This document shows positions 35,997 through 43,920 of a DNA stretch of 64,000 nt, piece after piece. The position numbers and the translations under genes are program-made. The notes beneath the pieces are model-generated. The model made no database searches. It saw only the letters and a program-made list of their open reading frames with translations, and had not been told where the DNA came from. The stretch is from positions 62,001 to 126,000 of the forward strand of contig NZ_JALUXE010000034.1 of assembly GCF_027019125.1 (NCBI RefSeq), in the 5' to 3' direction. Origin of the DNA: Roseovarius sp. Lineage in GTDB: Bacteria; Pseudomonadota; Alphaproteobacteria; Rhodobacterales; Rhodobacteraceae. Numbering within the stretch: the stretch's first letter is position 1; each line of letters opens with the position of its first letter.

Positions 35997-36016
35997 GGGG
36001 CCGGTTGCCCGGCCCC
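35997..36016 (-). other. GC-rich intercistronic hairpin between ugpB and ugpA
   Basis: GGGGCCGG and CCGGCCCC give a perfect 8-base-pair stem with a 4-base loop (TTGC) within the 38 bases between the ugpB stop and the ugpA start. No T tract follows. It occupies the same place as the hairpins behind the two TRAP binding-protein genes. Confidence 0.65.
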
Positions 36017-36025
36017 GCCCTTGTC

Positions 36026-37339
36026 TCAGCGATTGGCTTGCTCGAAACGGCGCAGCAGTTGATTGCCGCGCTCCACCGCCGTATCCAGCGCCGCCTGCGC
36101 GTCCTTGTCGCCGGACCAGACGGCCTCCAGCTCTTCGTCGATGATCGCCCGGATCTGATCAAAGGACCCAAGACGCAACCCCTTGGAATTCTCGGTCGGC
36201 TCCTTGCTGGTCATCTGGATCACGGCAATATCCGTGCCGGGGTTGGCCTCGTAGAACCCCGCCGCGCGCGTCACCTCGGCAGCGGCAGAGGTGATGGGCA
36301 GATAGCCGGTGTTCTGGTGCCATTGCGCCTGCACCTCGGGCGAGGACAGGTAGTTGAGGAACGCGGCGGTGGCCTTGTATTCCTCGGGCTCATGCCCGGC
36401 CAGCACCCAGAGCGACGCGCCGCCGATGATGGTATTCTGCGGCGCACCCTCAACCCCATCCCAATAGGGCAAGGGACGGATCTGAAAATCGAACTGTGCC
36501 TCGGCCTTCACACCGGCATAGCCTGCCGAGCTTTCGGTGAAGAGGGCACAGTTTCCGGCGCGGAAATTGGCCCCGGCTTCGTTGCGGCGACCGGCATAGA
36601 TGAATTTGCCGTCCTGCGCCCATTCCCCCAGCTTCGAGATATGCTGCACCTGGAGCGGTCCGTTGAACACAAGTTCCGTGTCCAGACCGCCAAAGCCATT
36701 GGCCTGCGTGGCAAACGGCACATTGTGATAGGCCGAGAAGCTCTCGAGATGCACCCAGCTCTGCCAGGAGGTGGTGTAGGGACAGGCATGACCCGCCTCT
36801 TTGAGTTGGCCCAGCACCACATCGACATTTTGCCATGTGCTGAGGTCCGTCTCGGGGTCGATCCCCGCCCCTTCCAGCGCGTCGCGATTCACATAGAGAA
36901 CCTGCGTCGAAGAGTTGTAGGGCAGCGAGAGCATTTGCCCCTCGGCGGTGGTGTAATAGCCGGTAACGGCAGAGAGGTAGGCATTGGGATCAAAGGGCAG
37001 ACCCGACTCGGCCATGACCTCGTAGACCGGCTTGATTGCCCCTTTGGCAGCCATCATGCTTGCGGTGCCAACCTCGAAGACCTGGAGGATTTGCGGCTGT
37101 TCGCCCGCGCGGAACGCGGCGATCCCGGCATTCAGCGCCTCGGAATAATTGCCTTTGGGCGTGGCCGTGACCTTGTAATCGCTCTGCCCGGCGTTAAAGC
37201 CAGCAACCTGTTCATCGAGCAATTCGGCCAGCCGCCCCGTGAAGGCGTGCCAGAATTGAATCTCGGTCTGCGCGGCGGCGGTGAGTGGGGCAAGGGCCGT
37301 GGTGGCCGCAAGAATGGCGCCAAAAGCGAATTTAGACAT
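36026..37339 (-). CDS. ugpB: UgpB-type solute-binding protein
   Basis: A 437-residue periplasmic binding protein with a Sec signal peptide (residues 1-23, TAAAQ). The mature start TEIQFWHAFTGRLAELLDEQ and segments YNSSTQVLYVNRDALE, CPYTTSWQSWVHLESFSAYH and NTIIGGASLWVLAG match UgpB, which binds sn-glycerol-3-phosphate and glycerophosphodiesters. The set ugpB-A-E-C is complete; a ugpQ phosphodiesterase gene is not in the window. Binding of a different phospho- or sugar compound remains possible. Confidence 0.9.
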   Translation of the reverse strand: MSKFAFGAILAATTALAPLTAAAQTEIQFWHAFTGRLAELLDEQVAGFNAGQSDYKVTATPKGNYSEALNAGIAAFRAGEQPQILQVFEVGTASMMAAKGAIKPVYEVMAESGLPFDPNAYLSAVTGYYTTAEGQMLSLPYNSSTQVLYVNRDALEGAGIDPETDLSTWQNVDVVLGQLKEAGHACPYTTSWQSWVHLESFSAYHNVPFATQANGFGGLDTELVFNGPLQVQHISKLGEWAQDGKFIYAGRRNEAGANFRAGNCALFTESSAGYAGVKAEAQFDFQIRPLPYWDGVEGAPQNTIIGGASLWVLAGHEPEEYKATAAFLNYLSSPEVQAQWHQNTGYLPITSAAAEVTRAAGFYEANPGTDIAVIQMTSKEPTENSKGLRLGSFDQIRAIIDEELEAVWSGDKDAQAALDTAVERGNQLLRRFEQANR

Positions 37340-37419
37340 CTGATCCTCCCTGTGGAACGCGTGCCCGGATCATCCTGTCCAGCCGCGTCTTGCGCGGTCA
37401 AGCTACACGTAAAACGCGA

Positions 37420-37447
37420 ACAGGCAACCGTAGTAACGGCTGCCTGT
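37420..37447 (-). terminator. Probable terminator of the bhc operon
   Basis: On the minus strand an 11-base-pair stem (ACAGGCAGCCG with CGGTTGCCTGT, one G-U pair) closes a 6-base loop and is followed by TCGCGTTTTAC, a short T run. It lies 31 bases behind the bhcD stop codon and ahead of ugpB, so it likely ends the bhcABCD transcript. The T tract is interrupted, so termination may be partial. Confidence 0.6.
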
Positions 37448-37477
37448 GCAAATTTCACCAAACTGTTATGAACCGGA

Positions 37478-38482
37478 TCAGCCCAGGGTGATGGGTGTCA
37501 CCAGCCCTTGTTCACGCGCCAGCTTGGCCGCGACCGAGGCCACGGCAAGATCCTGAAGCCCGACGCCCGTGCCGTCAAAGAGCGTGATTTCCGTCTCCGA
37601 CGCGCGCCCGCCATGGGTGCCGTTGATCACAGCGCCGATGGGGGTGATGTCGCCTTCGGCAATCAGGCCCTTGCCCACCGCATGCTGTGCCTCGCCGATG
37701 GTGATCGACTGCGCGATCTCATCGGCAAAGACCGTGGCACGGGTAAAGAGCGCCGGATCGACCTCTTGCTTGCCCTTGGTGTCGGTGCCCATGCAGGCGA
37801 TATGCGTGCCGGGCTTGATCCAGTCTGCCATCATCAGCGGCTCAAAGGCTGAGGTGATCGTGATGATCACATCGGCTTGCGCACCGAGCTCCTCTTGCGT
37901 GACCGCCTCGAACTCCAGCCCCAGCTCTTTTGCCACGGCACCGAGACGGGGCAGCATGTCGGGATGCGGGTTCCATGCCACCACCTTTTCGAACGCGCGC
38001 TGCTCGACGGCGGCACGCAATTGGAAGGTGGATTGATGTCCAGCACCGACCATGCCCAAGACTTTCGAGTCCTTGCGCGCGAGATGGGCGATCGAGACCG
38101 AGGACGACGCCGCCGTGCGAATGGCGGTCAGGTAATTGCCGCCCACCAGCGCCGAAAGCCGCCCGGTATCGGGATCGAACAGGAACACGGTGGACTGATG
38201 GTTGGTCAGCCCCTTGTCCATATTGCCCGGCCAATAGCCCCCGGCCTTGAGGCCCAGCGCCAGGCCAGAGCGGTCAAACCCACCCTTGAAGCCATAGAGC
38301 GCATCGGCATGACCGATCGCCTCGCGGACCACCGGAAAGTTATAGGCATCGCCGCTTGCCATCGCGGCAAACACCGCCTCGACCGCGCCAAAGGCGTCCG
38401 CCCGGCTGATGATTTTCTGGCAGATTTCCTCGCCGACGATCACGAAACCGTCGGCGGCCACCTGTTGTTGGGTATTCATCAT
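37478..38482 (-). CDS. bhcD: BhcD, iminosuccinate reductase
   Basis: A protein of about 334 residues in the ornithine cyclodeaminase / mu-crystallin family, with Rossmann motif VLGMVGAGHQSTFQLRA and the family's ALVGGNYLTAIRTAASSSV. Alone it would be annotated as ornithine cyclodeaminase or EutC. Being the last gene of a bhcA-B-C-D operon, it is the fourth enzyme of the beta-hydroxyaspartate cycle: it reduces iminosuccinate to L-aspartate with NADH, regenerating the amino donor for BhcA. It starts 8-11 bases behind bhcC (ATG at 38482 or 38479; AAGGG lies just upstream). Confidence 0.9.
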   Translation of the reverse strand: MMNTQQQVAADGFVIVGEEICQKIISRADAFGAVEAVFAAMASGDAYNFPVVREAIGHADALYGFKGGFDRSGLALGLKAGGYWPGNMDKGLTNHQSTVFLFDPDTGRLSALVGGNYLTAIRTAASSSVSIAHLARKDSKVLGMVGAGHQSTFQLRAAVEQRAFEKVVAWNPHPDMLPRLGAVAKELGLEFEAVTQEELGAQADVIITITSAFEPLMMADWIKPGTHIACMGTDTKGKQEVDPALFTRATVFADEIAQSITIGEAQHAVGKGLIAEGDITPIGAVINGTHGGRASETEITLFDGTGVGLQDLAVASVAAKLAREQGLVTPITLG

Positions 38483-38490
38483 GCCAGCCC

Positions 38491-39654
38491 TTAGTAGGCC
38501 CGGCCGCGTGCCGACACCGGCCAAACGCTTTCGACCTTGCCGCCCCGCACGCCGACATACCAGTCGTGCACGTTGCAGGTCGGATCGCAGTGACCCGGCA
38601 CAAGGCGCAGCTTTTCATTGACCTTGAGCACGCCATCGGGATCGGACACAACGCCATGCTCGTCCGAGCATTTGACATATTGCACATCCGTGCGGCCAAA
38701 GACGAAGGGCAGGCCCGAGTCGACCGACTGCGCCTTGAGACCCGCGTCCACAATGGCCTTGTCAGCCTTGGCATGGCTCATGACAGAGGTCAGGATGAAC
38801 AGCGCGTTTTCCCATTCGCCCTGGTCGATGCGCTTGCCGTCCTTGTCGAGGATGCGCCCATAATCGGCATCCATGAAGGCATAAGAGCCGCACTGAAGCT
38901 CGTTGTAGACGCCCGAATTACCTTCGAAATAGTAGCTGCCGGTGCCGCCGCCGCCGACGATGTCGCACTCAAGCCCCTCGGCCTTGAGCGCATCAACGGC
39001 GTCCTTGACCATGGCCACGGCGATGTCGATCTTCGCCTTGCGGTCCTCGTACTTGTCCATGTGCTGCATCGCGCCCTGATAGGCCTGGATGCCCGCGAAT
39101 TTAAGGCCCGGTGCCGCGTCGATCGCCTTGGCGATCTCCACCACGGCGGGGGTTGTCGTCACACCGCAGCGCCCAGCGCCACAGTCGATTTCAACGAGAC
39201 ATTCGATCTGGGTGCCATGCTTTTGCGCCGCCGCCGACAGGTCGGCGACATTGTTAAGATCGTCAACGCAGCAAATGGTGCGCGCGCCGAGTTTCGGCAT
39301 GCGTGCCAGACGGTCGATCTTGGCCGGGTCGCGAACCTGGTTCGAGACCAGAACGTCCTTGATCCCGCCACGGGCAAAGACCTCGGCCTCGCTGACCTTT
39401 TGACAGCAAACGCCGCAGGCGCCACCAAGGCTCTCCTGCAACTTGGCCACGTCAACGGATTTGTGCATCTTGCCGTGCACGCGGTGACGCACGCCATGCT
39501 CCTTGGCCCAATCGCCCATCTTCTTGATGTTCCGCTCCAGCGCGTCGAGATCAAGGATCAGGCACGGCGTCTGGATTTCGGATTCGTCCATGCCGGGCAG
39601 CGCGGGGATGTCATAGCCTACCTCGTAGGCGTCGAGATTGATCGTGTCTTTCAT
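38491..39654 (-). CDS. bhcC: BhcC, beta-hydroxyaspartate aldolase
   Basis: A 387-residue fold-type III PLP enzyme related to D-threonine aldolase. The PLP lysine is probably Lys62 in RVHGKMHKS, and the C-terminal metal site is PGHCDPTCNVHD. BhcC condenses glyoxylate and glycine to (2R,3S)-beta-hydroxyaspartate, the carbon-carbon bond-forming step of the cycle. The sequence SEIQTPCLILDLDALERNIK is typical of the alanine-racemase-like N-terminal barrel. GGGAGG lies ahead of ATG. A hairpin lies between it and bhcB. Confidence 0.93.
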   Translation of the reverse strand: MKDTINLDAYEVGYDIPALPGMDESEIQTPCLILDLDALERNIKKMGDWAKEHGVRHRVHGKMHKSVDVAKLQESLGGACGVCCQKVSEAEVFARGGIKDVLVSNQVRDPAKIDRLARMPKLGARTICCVDDLNNVADLSAAAQKHGTQIECLVEIDCGAGRCGVTTTPAVVEIAKAIDAAPGLKFAGIQAYQGAMQHMDKYEDRKAKIDIAVAMVKDAVDALKAEGLECDIVGGGGTGSYYFEGNSGVYNELQCGSYAFMDADYGRILDKDGKRIDQGEWENALFILTSVMSHAKADKAIVDAGLKAQSVDSGLPFVFGRTDVQYVKCSDEHGVVSDPDGVLKVNEKLRLVPGHCDPTCNVHDWYVGVRGGKVESVWPVSARGRAY

Positions 39655-39688
39655 CAGAGGTCCTCCCAGAATTCGGGTTTTTCAGTTA

Positions 39689-39711
39689 CGGCGCGCGGGG
39701 GTCGCGCGCCG
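39689..39711 (-). other. Hairpin between bhcB and bhcC
   Basis: CGGCGCGCG and CGCGCGCCG form a perfect 9-base-pair stem with a 5-base loop inside the 68-base gap between the bhcB stop and the bhcC start. No T tract follows. It may set the ratio of the first two enzymes to the last two by partial termination or mRNA processing. Confidence 0.5.
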
Positions 39712-39722
39712 CTTGGAATTGG

Positions 39723-40691
39723 TCACTTGATCCACGGCAGCGTGTCGAGATCGACATTGCCACCCGTGATGATCACGCCGACGCGCTTGCCCGCGAAAAC
39801 CTCGCGGTTCTTGAGGATGGTGGCAAGAGGCACCGCGCAACTTGCCTCGATCACGATCTTCATCCGCTTCCAGGTGAGCTTCATCGCGTCGATGATTTCC
39901 TCTTCGCTGGCGGTCAGGATGTCGGTCACATTGTGGCTCACGAAATGCCAGGTGTTTTCCTTGAGCGGCACCTTGAGACCATCGGCCACGGTATCGGGCG
40001 CGTCATCGGCGATGATATGGCCCGCCTTGAAACTGCGATAGGCGTCATCGGCCTGTTCGGGCTCTGCTGCGTAGATCTCGACATGCGGCGCGATGTTCGA
40101 CAGCGTAAGACAGGTGCCCGACACCATGCCGCCCCCGCCGATGGGGGCGATCACGGCGTTCAGCCCCTCAACCTGCTCCATCAATTCGAGCGAACAGGTT
40201 CCCTGCCCGGTGATGACGCGCAGGTCATTGTAGGGATGCACGAATTCCGCGCCGGTTTCGGCCTGCACCTTGGCGAATACTTCTTCGCGGCTGGAGGTTG
40301 ACGGCTCGCATTCCGTGATGATCCCACCATAGCCGCGCACCGCATCCTTTTTCGCCTGCGGCGCGGTGCGGGGCATCACCACATGACAGGGAATGCCCCG
40401 CCGCCCGGCGGCATAGCTGAGCGACAGCGCATGATTGCCAGAGCTGTGGGTCGCCACGCCCATCTTGGCCATCTCGTCGGTCAACCCGAACACAGCGTTC
40501 GAGGCACCGCGCACCTTGAAGGCGCCCGCCTTCTGAAAGTTCTCGCACTTGAAGAACAATTCCGCCCCGGTCAGCTCATTCAGATAAGACGAGGTCAGCA
40601 CGGGCGTGCGGTGGATATAGGGTTTGATCCGCTCGTGCGCGGCGCGCACATCGTCGATCGTCAGGTCGCTCGGACTACGTTGATCCAGCAT
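39723..40691 (-). CDS. bhcB: BhcB, beta-hydroxyaspartate dehydratase
   Basis: A 322-residue fold-type II PLP enzyme of the serine racemase / threonine dehydratase group. The PLP lysine is Lys59 in FQKAGAFKVRG, the substrate loop is SSGNHA (83-88), and the phosphate loop is GGGGMVSG (185-192). It removes water from beta-hydroxyaspartate to give iminosuccinate for BhcD. It lacks the C-terminal ACT-like domain of biosynthetic threonine deaminase. Start supported by GGAAGA 5-10 bases ahead; 12 bases separate it from bhcA. Confidence 0.93.
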   Translation of the reverse strand: MLDQRSPSDLTIDDVRAAHERIKPYIHRTPVLTSSYLNELTGAELFFKCENFQKAGAFKVRGASNAVFGLTDEMAKMGVATHSSGNHALSLSYAAGRRGIPCHVVMPRTAPQAKKDAVRGYGGIITECEPSTSSREEVFAKVQAETGAEFVHPYNDLRVITGQGTCSLELMEQVEGLNAVIAPIGGGGMVSGTCLTLSNIAPHVEIYAAEPEQADDAYRSFKAGHIIADDAPDTVADGLKVPLKENTWHFVSHNVTDILTASEEEIIDAMKLTWKRMKIVIEASCAVPLATILKNREVFAGKRVGVIITGGNVDLDTLPWIK

Positions 40692-40703
40692 TTGGTCTTC
40701 CTT

Positions 40704-41897
40704 TCACGCGGCTTTTTCGGCCAAAACGGGCTTGGCGGTCGAGCGATAGTACTCCTGCGCCGCGATCACGCCAGACCCCATCTTAACGGGGTAATTTAGA
40801 TCCGCCATGGCCATTTCAAGCGTAGCGAGACCCGAGAGCATCATCGACTCGGTCAGGCTGCCGAGGTGGCCGATGCGGAAGGCGCGGCCATTCATTTCGC
40901 CCAAGCCGACACCAAAGCTCATGCCGTAGGTCGAGAACACGCGCTCGGTCAGACGGTTGCTGTCAAAGCCTTCGGGGACGAAAACCGCGCTGACCGTATC
41001 GGAATACAGATCTGGCGTCTGCGCCACCAGTTTCAAGCCCCAAGCCGCAACCGCGCGGCGCACACCCTCTGCGATGCGGGCATGGCGCGCATAGACATTG
41101 TCCAAGCCTTCCTCGAACAGCATGTTCAGGCTTTCGGCCATACCATAGATCAGTTGCAGCGGCGGCGTATAGGGATAGCCGCCCTTGGCATTCGACCCCA
41201 TCATATCACGGAAATCAAAGAAGGTGCGCGGCAATTTCGCGGTTTCCATCATGGCCAGCGCCTTGGGGCTGGCGGCCAGGATGGCCATGCCGGTGTTGAG
41301 CATGAACCCCTTTTGCGAGCCGGAGACAGCAATATCAACGCCCCAGGTGTCCATCTCGAAGGGCATCGAGCCCAACGAGCTCACGCAATCGACCATCAGC
41401 AGCGCCGGGTGCTTGGCAGCCTTCATCGCGGCCCGAACGGCGGCAATGTTGGACACGACGCCGGTCGCGGTCTCGTTATGGGTGACGAGAACGGCCTTGA
41501 TGCTGTGGTCCTTGTCGGCCGTCAGCGCCTCTTGGAAACGGTCCGCGGGTGCGCCGCTGCCCCAAGGGCATTCGATGATCTGAACATCCAGCCCATGCCG
41601 CTGACACATGTCGATCCAGCGATGGCTGAACATGCCATAACGCGCCACCAGAACCTTGTCGCCGGGGCTGAGCGTGTTGGTGATCGCCGCCTCCCAGCCG
41701 CCTGTGCCGGACGCGGGAAAGGTGATGATCTCACCCTTGTCGGTGCCAAAGACCGTCTTGCAGCCCTTGAGAACCGGGGCAAGCGTGTTGACGAAAGCGG
41801 GCGAGCGGTGATCCTGCGTCTGCACCTGCATGGCACGACGGAGCCGGTCGGGAATATTCGTGGGGCCGGGGATGAAAACCGGGTTCTGATCTGACAT
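40704..41897 (-). CDS. bhcA: BhcA, L-aspartate:glyoxylate aminotransferase
   Basis: A 397-residue class V aminotransferase resembling serine-glyoxylate aminotransferase. The opening FIPGPTNIPDRLRRAM and the PLP Lys196 in VSGSQKGFM are clear. BhcA moves the amino group of aspartate to glyoxylate, giving oxaloacetate (product of the cycle) and glycine (substrate of BhcC). GAGGAGG lies about 7 bases ahead of the ATG at 41897. First gene of the bhc operon, facing bhcR across a 214-base AT-rich gap. Confidence 0.94.
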   Translation of the reverse strand: MSDQNPVFIPGPTNIPDRLRRAMQVQTQDHRSPAFVNTLAPVLKGCKTVFGTDKGEIITFPASGTGGWEAAITNTLSPGDKVLVARYGMFSHRWIDMCQRHGLDVQIIECPWGSGAPADRFQEALTADKDHSIKAVLVTHNETATGVVSNIAAVRAAMKAAKHPALLMVDCVSSLGSMPFEMDTWGVDIAVSGSQKGFMLNTGMAILAASPKALAMMETAKLPRTFFDFRDMMGSNAKGGYPYTPPLQLIYGMAESLNMLFEEGLDNVYARHARIAEGVRRAVAAWGLKLVAQTPDLYSDTVSAVFVPEGFDSNRLTERVFSTYGMSFGVGLGEMNGRAFRIGHLGSLTESMMLSGLATLEMAMADLNYPVKMGSGVIAAQEYYRSTAKPVLAEKAA

Positions 41898-41959
41898 TGC
41901 ACCATCCTCCTCTGAGATAATGGTAATATGGAGAACGCGACCCCGCTTTGCAATTTTCT

Positions 41960-41974
41960 TGAAAGGTATTTTCA
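41960..41974. promoter_or_regulatory. IclR-type operator candidate ahead of bhcA
   Basis: TGAAA-GGTAT-TTTCA is a perfect inverted repeat with a 5-base centre, 63 bases ahead of the bhcA start. The TGAAA-N5-TTTCA layout is the same as the core of the KdgR (IclR family) operator, so BhcR is the likely ligand-responsive protein that binds it. Binding is inferred. Confidence 0.5.
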
Positions 41975-42032
41975 TTTTATAAATTAAATATTCAAGCGCA
42001 TGATTTTATTTGATTTTCATTTTTCCAAATCC

Positions 42033-42055
42033 ATTTTCAGGAAATGCGTGAAAAT
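42033..42055. promoter_or_regulatory. Inverted repeat ahead of bhcR
   Basis: ATTTTCA and TGAAAAT form a perfect 7-base inverted repeat with a 9-base centre, 57 bases ahead of the bhcR start. The half-sites are the same TTTCA/TGAAA as in the repeat at 41960, and a further single TTTTCAT occurs at 42014-42020. This may be a second BhcR site for autoregulation. Confidence 0.45.
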
Positions 42056-42111
42056 ATTTTTTATTCTGCATACAATCGCCTACCGAGTGAACCAGCAAGG
42101 GAATCACCACC

Positions 42112-42954
42112 ATGATCCAGACCAAGCGCGCGCGCGGCCGCCCGAAATCCCAATTCGCAGAGAGCAGCGCCGGCACCATGCAGGCGCTGGATCGGGCGCT
42201 ATCGGTGCTGACCGCCGTGGCGCGGCAAGAGGGGGTGAACCTCACCGATCTGTCGCTCAGCCTCGGGATTCCCACCGCCACGACGCACCGTATCCTGACC
42301 ACCCTGCAAAAGCGCGATTTCGTCCGCTTCGACGAAGAGCGGCAGGATTGGACCATCGGGATCGAGGCCTATCGCACCGGCGTTGCCTATCTCAAGCGCA
42401 CCAATCTGGCCGATGCGGGCCGCCCGGTCATGCGCCGGTTGATGGAGCAAACCGGCGAAACCGCGAATCTCGCGGTGCCGGACGGGGCCGAAGTGGTCTT
42501 TATCGGACAGGTCGAGACTCAGAACCCGATCCGCGCCTTCTTTCCGCCCGGATCACGCACCCCGATGCATGCATCCGGCACCGGCAAGGCGATTCTGGCG
42601 GCCTTGCCCGAGGATCGTCTGATGGCGTTGCTCAAGGGCGCAGGCCTCAAGGGGTTTACCGAAGAAACCCTGATCACCCCGCGCGCGCTTTTCGACGATC
42701 TTGCGGAAACCCGCGCGCGCGGCTGGTCCTTTGACCGCAACGAGCGGTATGACGGCATGTCCTGCATCGGGGCCGCGATATTCAACGACCGTGGCGAACC
42801 CTGCGCCGGGGTGTCCATCTCTGGCCCCAGCAGCCGGTTCCATGATGCGCAGATTTCGGAATTCGGCGCGGCCGTGGCACAGGCGGCGGCCCAGATCACC
42901 CATCTGATCGCGGGCAAGGTCGTGGCTATTTCTGAAACAGCCGGGTCGCGTTGA
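42112..42954 (+). CDS. bhcR: BhcR, IclR-family regulator of the beta-hydroxyaspartate cycle
   Basis: A 280-residue IclR regulator with an N-terminal winged helix-turn-helix (about residues 25-85, recognition region LSLGIPTATTHRILTTL) and the IclR effector domain from about 95 (FFPPGSRTPMHASGTGKAIL is typical). In Paracoccus denitrificans the homologue at this place controls bhcABCD and senses glyoxylate. It is divergent from bhcA. Its last 29 bases overlap, on opposite strands, the end of the RpiR-type regulator gene. Confidence 0.92.
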   Translation: MIQTKRARGRPKSQFAESSAGTMQALDRALSVLTAVARQEGVNLTDLSLSLGIPTATTHRILTTLQKRDFVRFDEERQDWTIGIEAYRTGVAYLKRTNLADAGRPVMRRLMEQTGETANLAVPDGAEVVFIGQVETQNPIRAFFPPGSRTPMHASGTGKAILAALPEDRLMALLKGAGLKGFTEETLITPRALFDDLAETRARGWSFDRNERYDGMSCIGAAIFNDRGEPCAGVSISGPSSRFHDAQISEFGAAVAQAAAQITHLIAGKVVAISETAGSR

Positions 42955-43792
42955 ACAGCTCGTCCAACTGCTCATAACGCTCACGGGTTGCGGGCCAACG
43001 TTCTTCCTGCACGGCGGCAATCAGCGCCTCCAACAGCATCATGGTCGAGATGTTGGAATCCCATGCCGAAGGGATTTCGACCCAACAGTTGAAGGTATGC
43101 GTGGCAAGCTCTGAAATCGGGCTCATCCACTGATCGGTGATAAGCACCACGCGCACGCCGCGTTCGGTGGCGATCTCGGCCAGCCGCATCAGGCTGGTTT
43201 CATAGCGACGAATATCGAACATCAGCAGGGTGTCACCCTTGACCATGTCGAGCACGTAATGCGGCCATGTCGCCGAAGACGAGGTCATATGCGTGACCCG
43301 ACCGCGCACCGCCTGAAAATGGGTAAAGGCGTAATCGGCCAAGGCCCGTGTGATTCGCCCCCCCACCAGATAGAGCCGCCCATCGGTATCGGCCAAAAGG
43401 CGCGCGGCCGCGTCGAACTGCGCGCTGTCGATATTGGCAAAGGTCTGTTCGATGTTCTGCGTCACTGCCTGCGCAAAGCGATTGAGCGAATGGGTGGCAG
43501 GCGCCTCGGAGGCCCAATTGGCGCGGCGTTGCGTCGGGCCGGATACCTTGGCCTCCAACTCTTTCAACAGCGCCTGATGGAATTGCGGATACCCCTTGAA
43601 GCCCAGCTTCTGCACCATGCGCGCGATCGTCGGCGTAGAGACACCCGCATTCGCCGCGACGATGGTGATCGAGGCCAGGCCCGCCGCTGGATAACTGTCC
43701 AAGAGCGCCTGCGCGAACTTGCGCTCGGATTGGGTGAGGGCACTGTAATGCGCGCGGATCAGGTCGCGCACGGTTGTCGGAGGCTTGGTCAC
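42926..43792 (-). CDS. RpiR-family transcriptional regulator
   Basis: A 288-residue protein with the HTH_6 domain (about 1-77; ITIVAANAGVSTPTIARMVQ is the helix-turn-helix) and a SIS sugar/ligand domain (about 130-260; LYLVGGRITRALADY and RRYETSLMRLAEIATERGVR). It is divergent from the hydrolase-TRAP-ligase operon, with a promoter overlapped by palindromes between them, so it most likely controls that operon. RpiR proteins often sense phosphosugars, but in catabolic clusters like this the effector may be another metabolite. Confidence 0.88.
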   Translation of the reverse strand: MTKPPTTVRDLIRAHYSALTQSERKFAQALLDSYPAAGLASITIVAANAGVSTPTIARMVQKLGFKGYPQFHQALLKELEAKVSGPTQRRANWASEAPATHSLNRFAQAVTQNIEQTFANIDSAQFDAAARLLADTDGRLYLVGGRITRALADYAFTHFQAVRGRVTHMTSSSATWPHYVLDMVKGDTLLMFDIRRYETSLMRLAEIATERGVRVVLITDQWMSPISELATHTFNCWVEIPSAWDSNISTMMLLEALIAAVQEERWPATRERYEQLDELFNATRLFQK

Positions 43793-43857
43793 ATCGCGGC
43801 TCCTGAACGGGTGCTGTCGAAACAGGCAGGCCGGATCTTATTCCGGGGATGCCCGCT

Positions 43858-43892
43858 GGAAATATATTGACACAAATTTCCTCATGTGGAAA
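43858..43892 (+). promoter_or_regulatory. Promoter with overlapping RpiR-type operator
   Basis: TTGACA at 43867-43872 is a good -35 box; a weak -10 (AAACAT) lies 17 bases on at 43890-43895. Two inverted repeats overlap this promoter: GGAAAT at 43858 with ATTTCC at 43876, and TTTCC-N6-GGAAA at 43877-43892, which fills the spacer. GGAA/TTCC half-sites resemble those of RpiR-type IolR proteins. This would place a repressor on the promoter of the operon starting at 43921. Confidence 0.5.
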
Positions 43893-43920
43893 CATTTTTA
43901 CAAATGCCGCAGGGGGGCGC

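Noticed and set aside
37478..40691. Reading bhcB and bhcD as EutB/EutC of ectoine degradation.
   Set aside because: The ectoine hydrolase, deacetylase and ectoine transporter genes are absent, and the aldolase and aminotransferase fit the other cycle.
39723..41897. Reading bhcB and bhcA as threonine deaminase and serine-glyoxylate aminotransferase of a serine cycle.
   Set aside because: The bhcABCD-bhcR order and the aldolase and reductase partners fit the beta-hydroxyaspartate cycle; no other serine-cycle genes are present.
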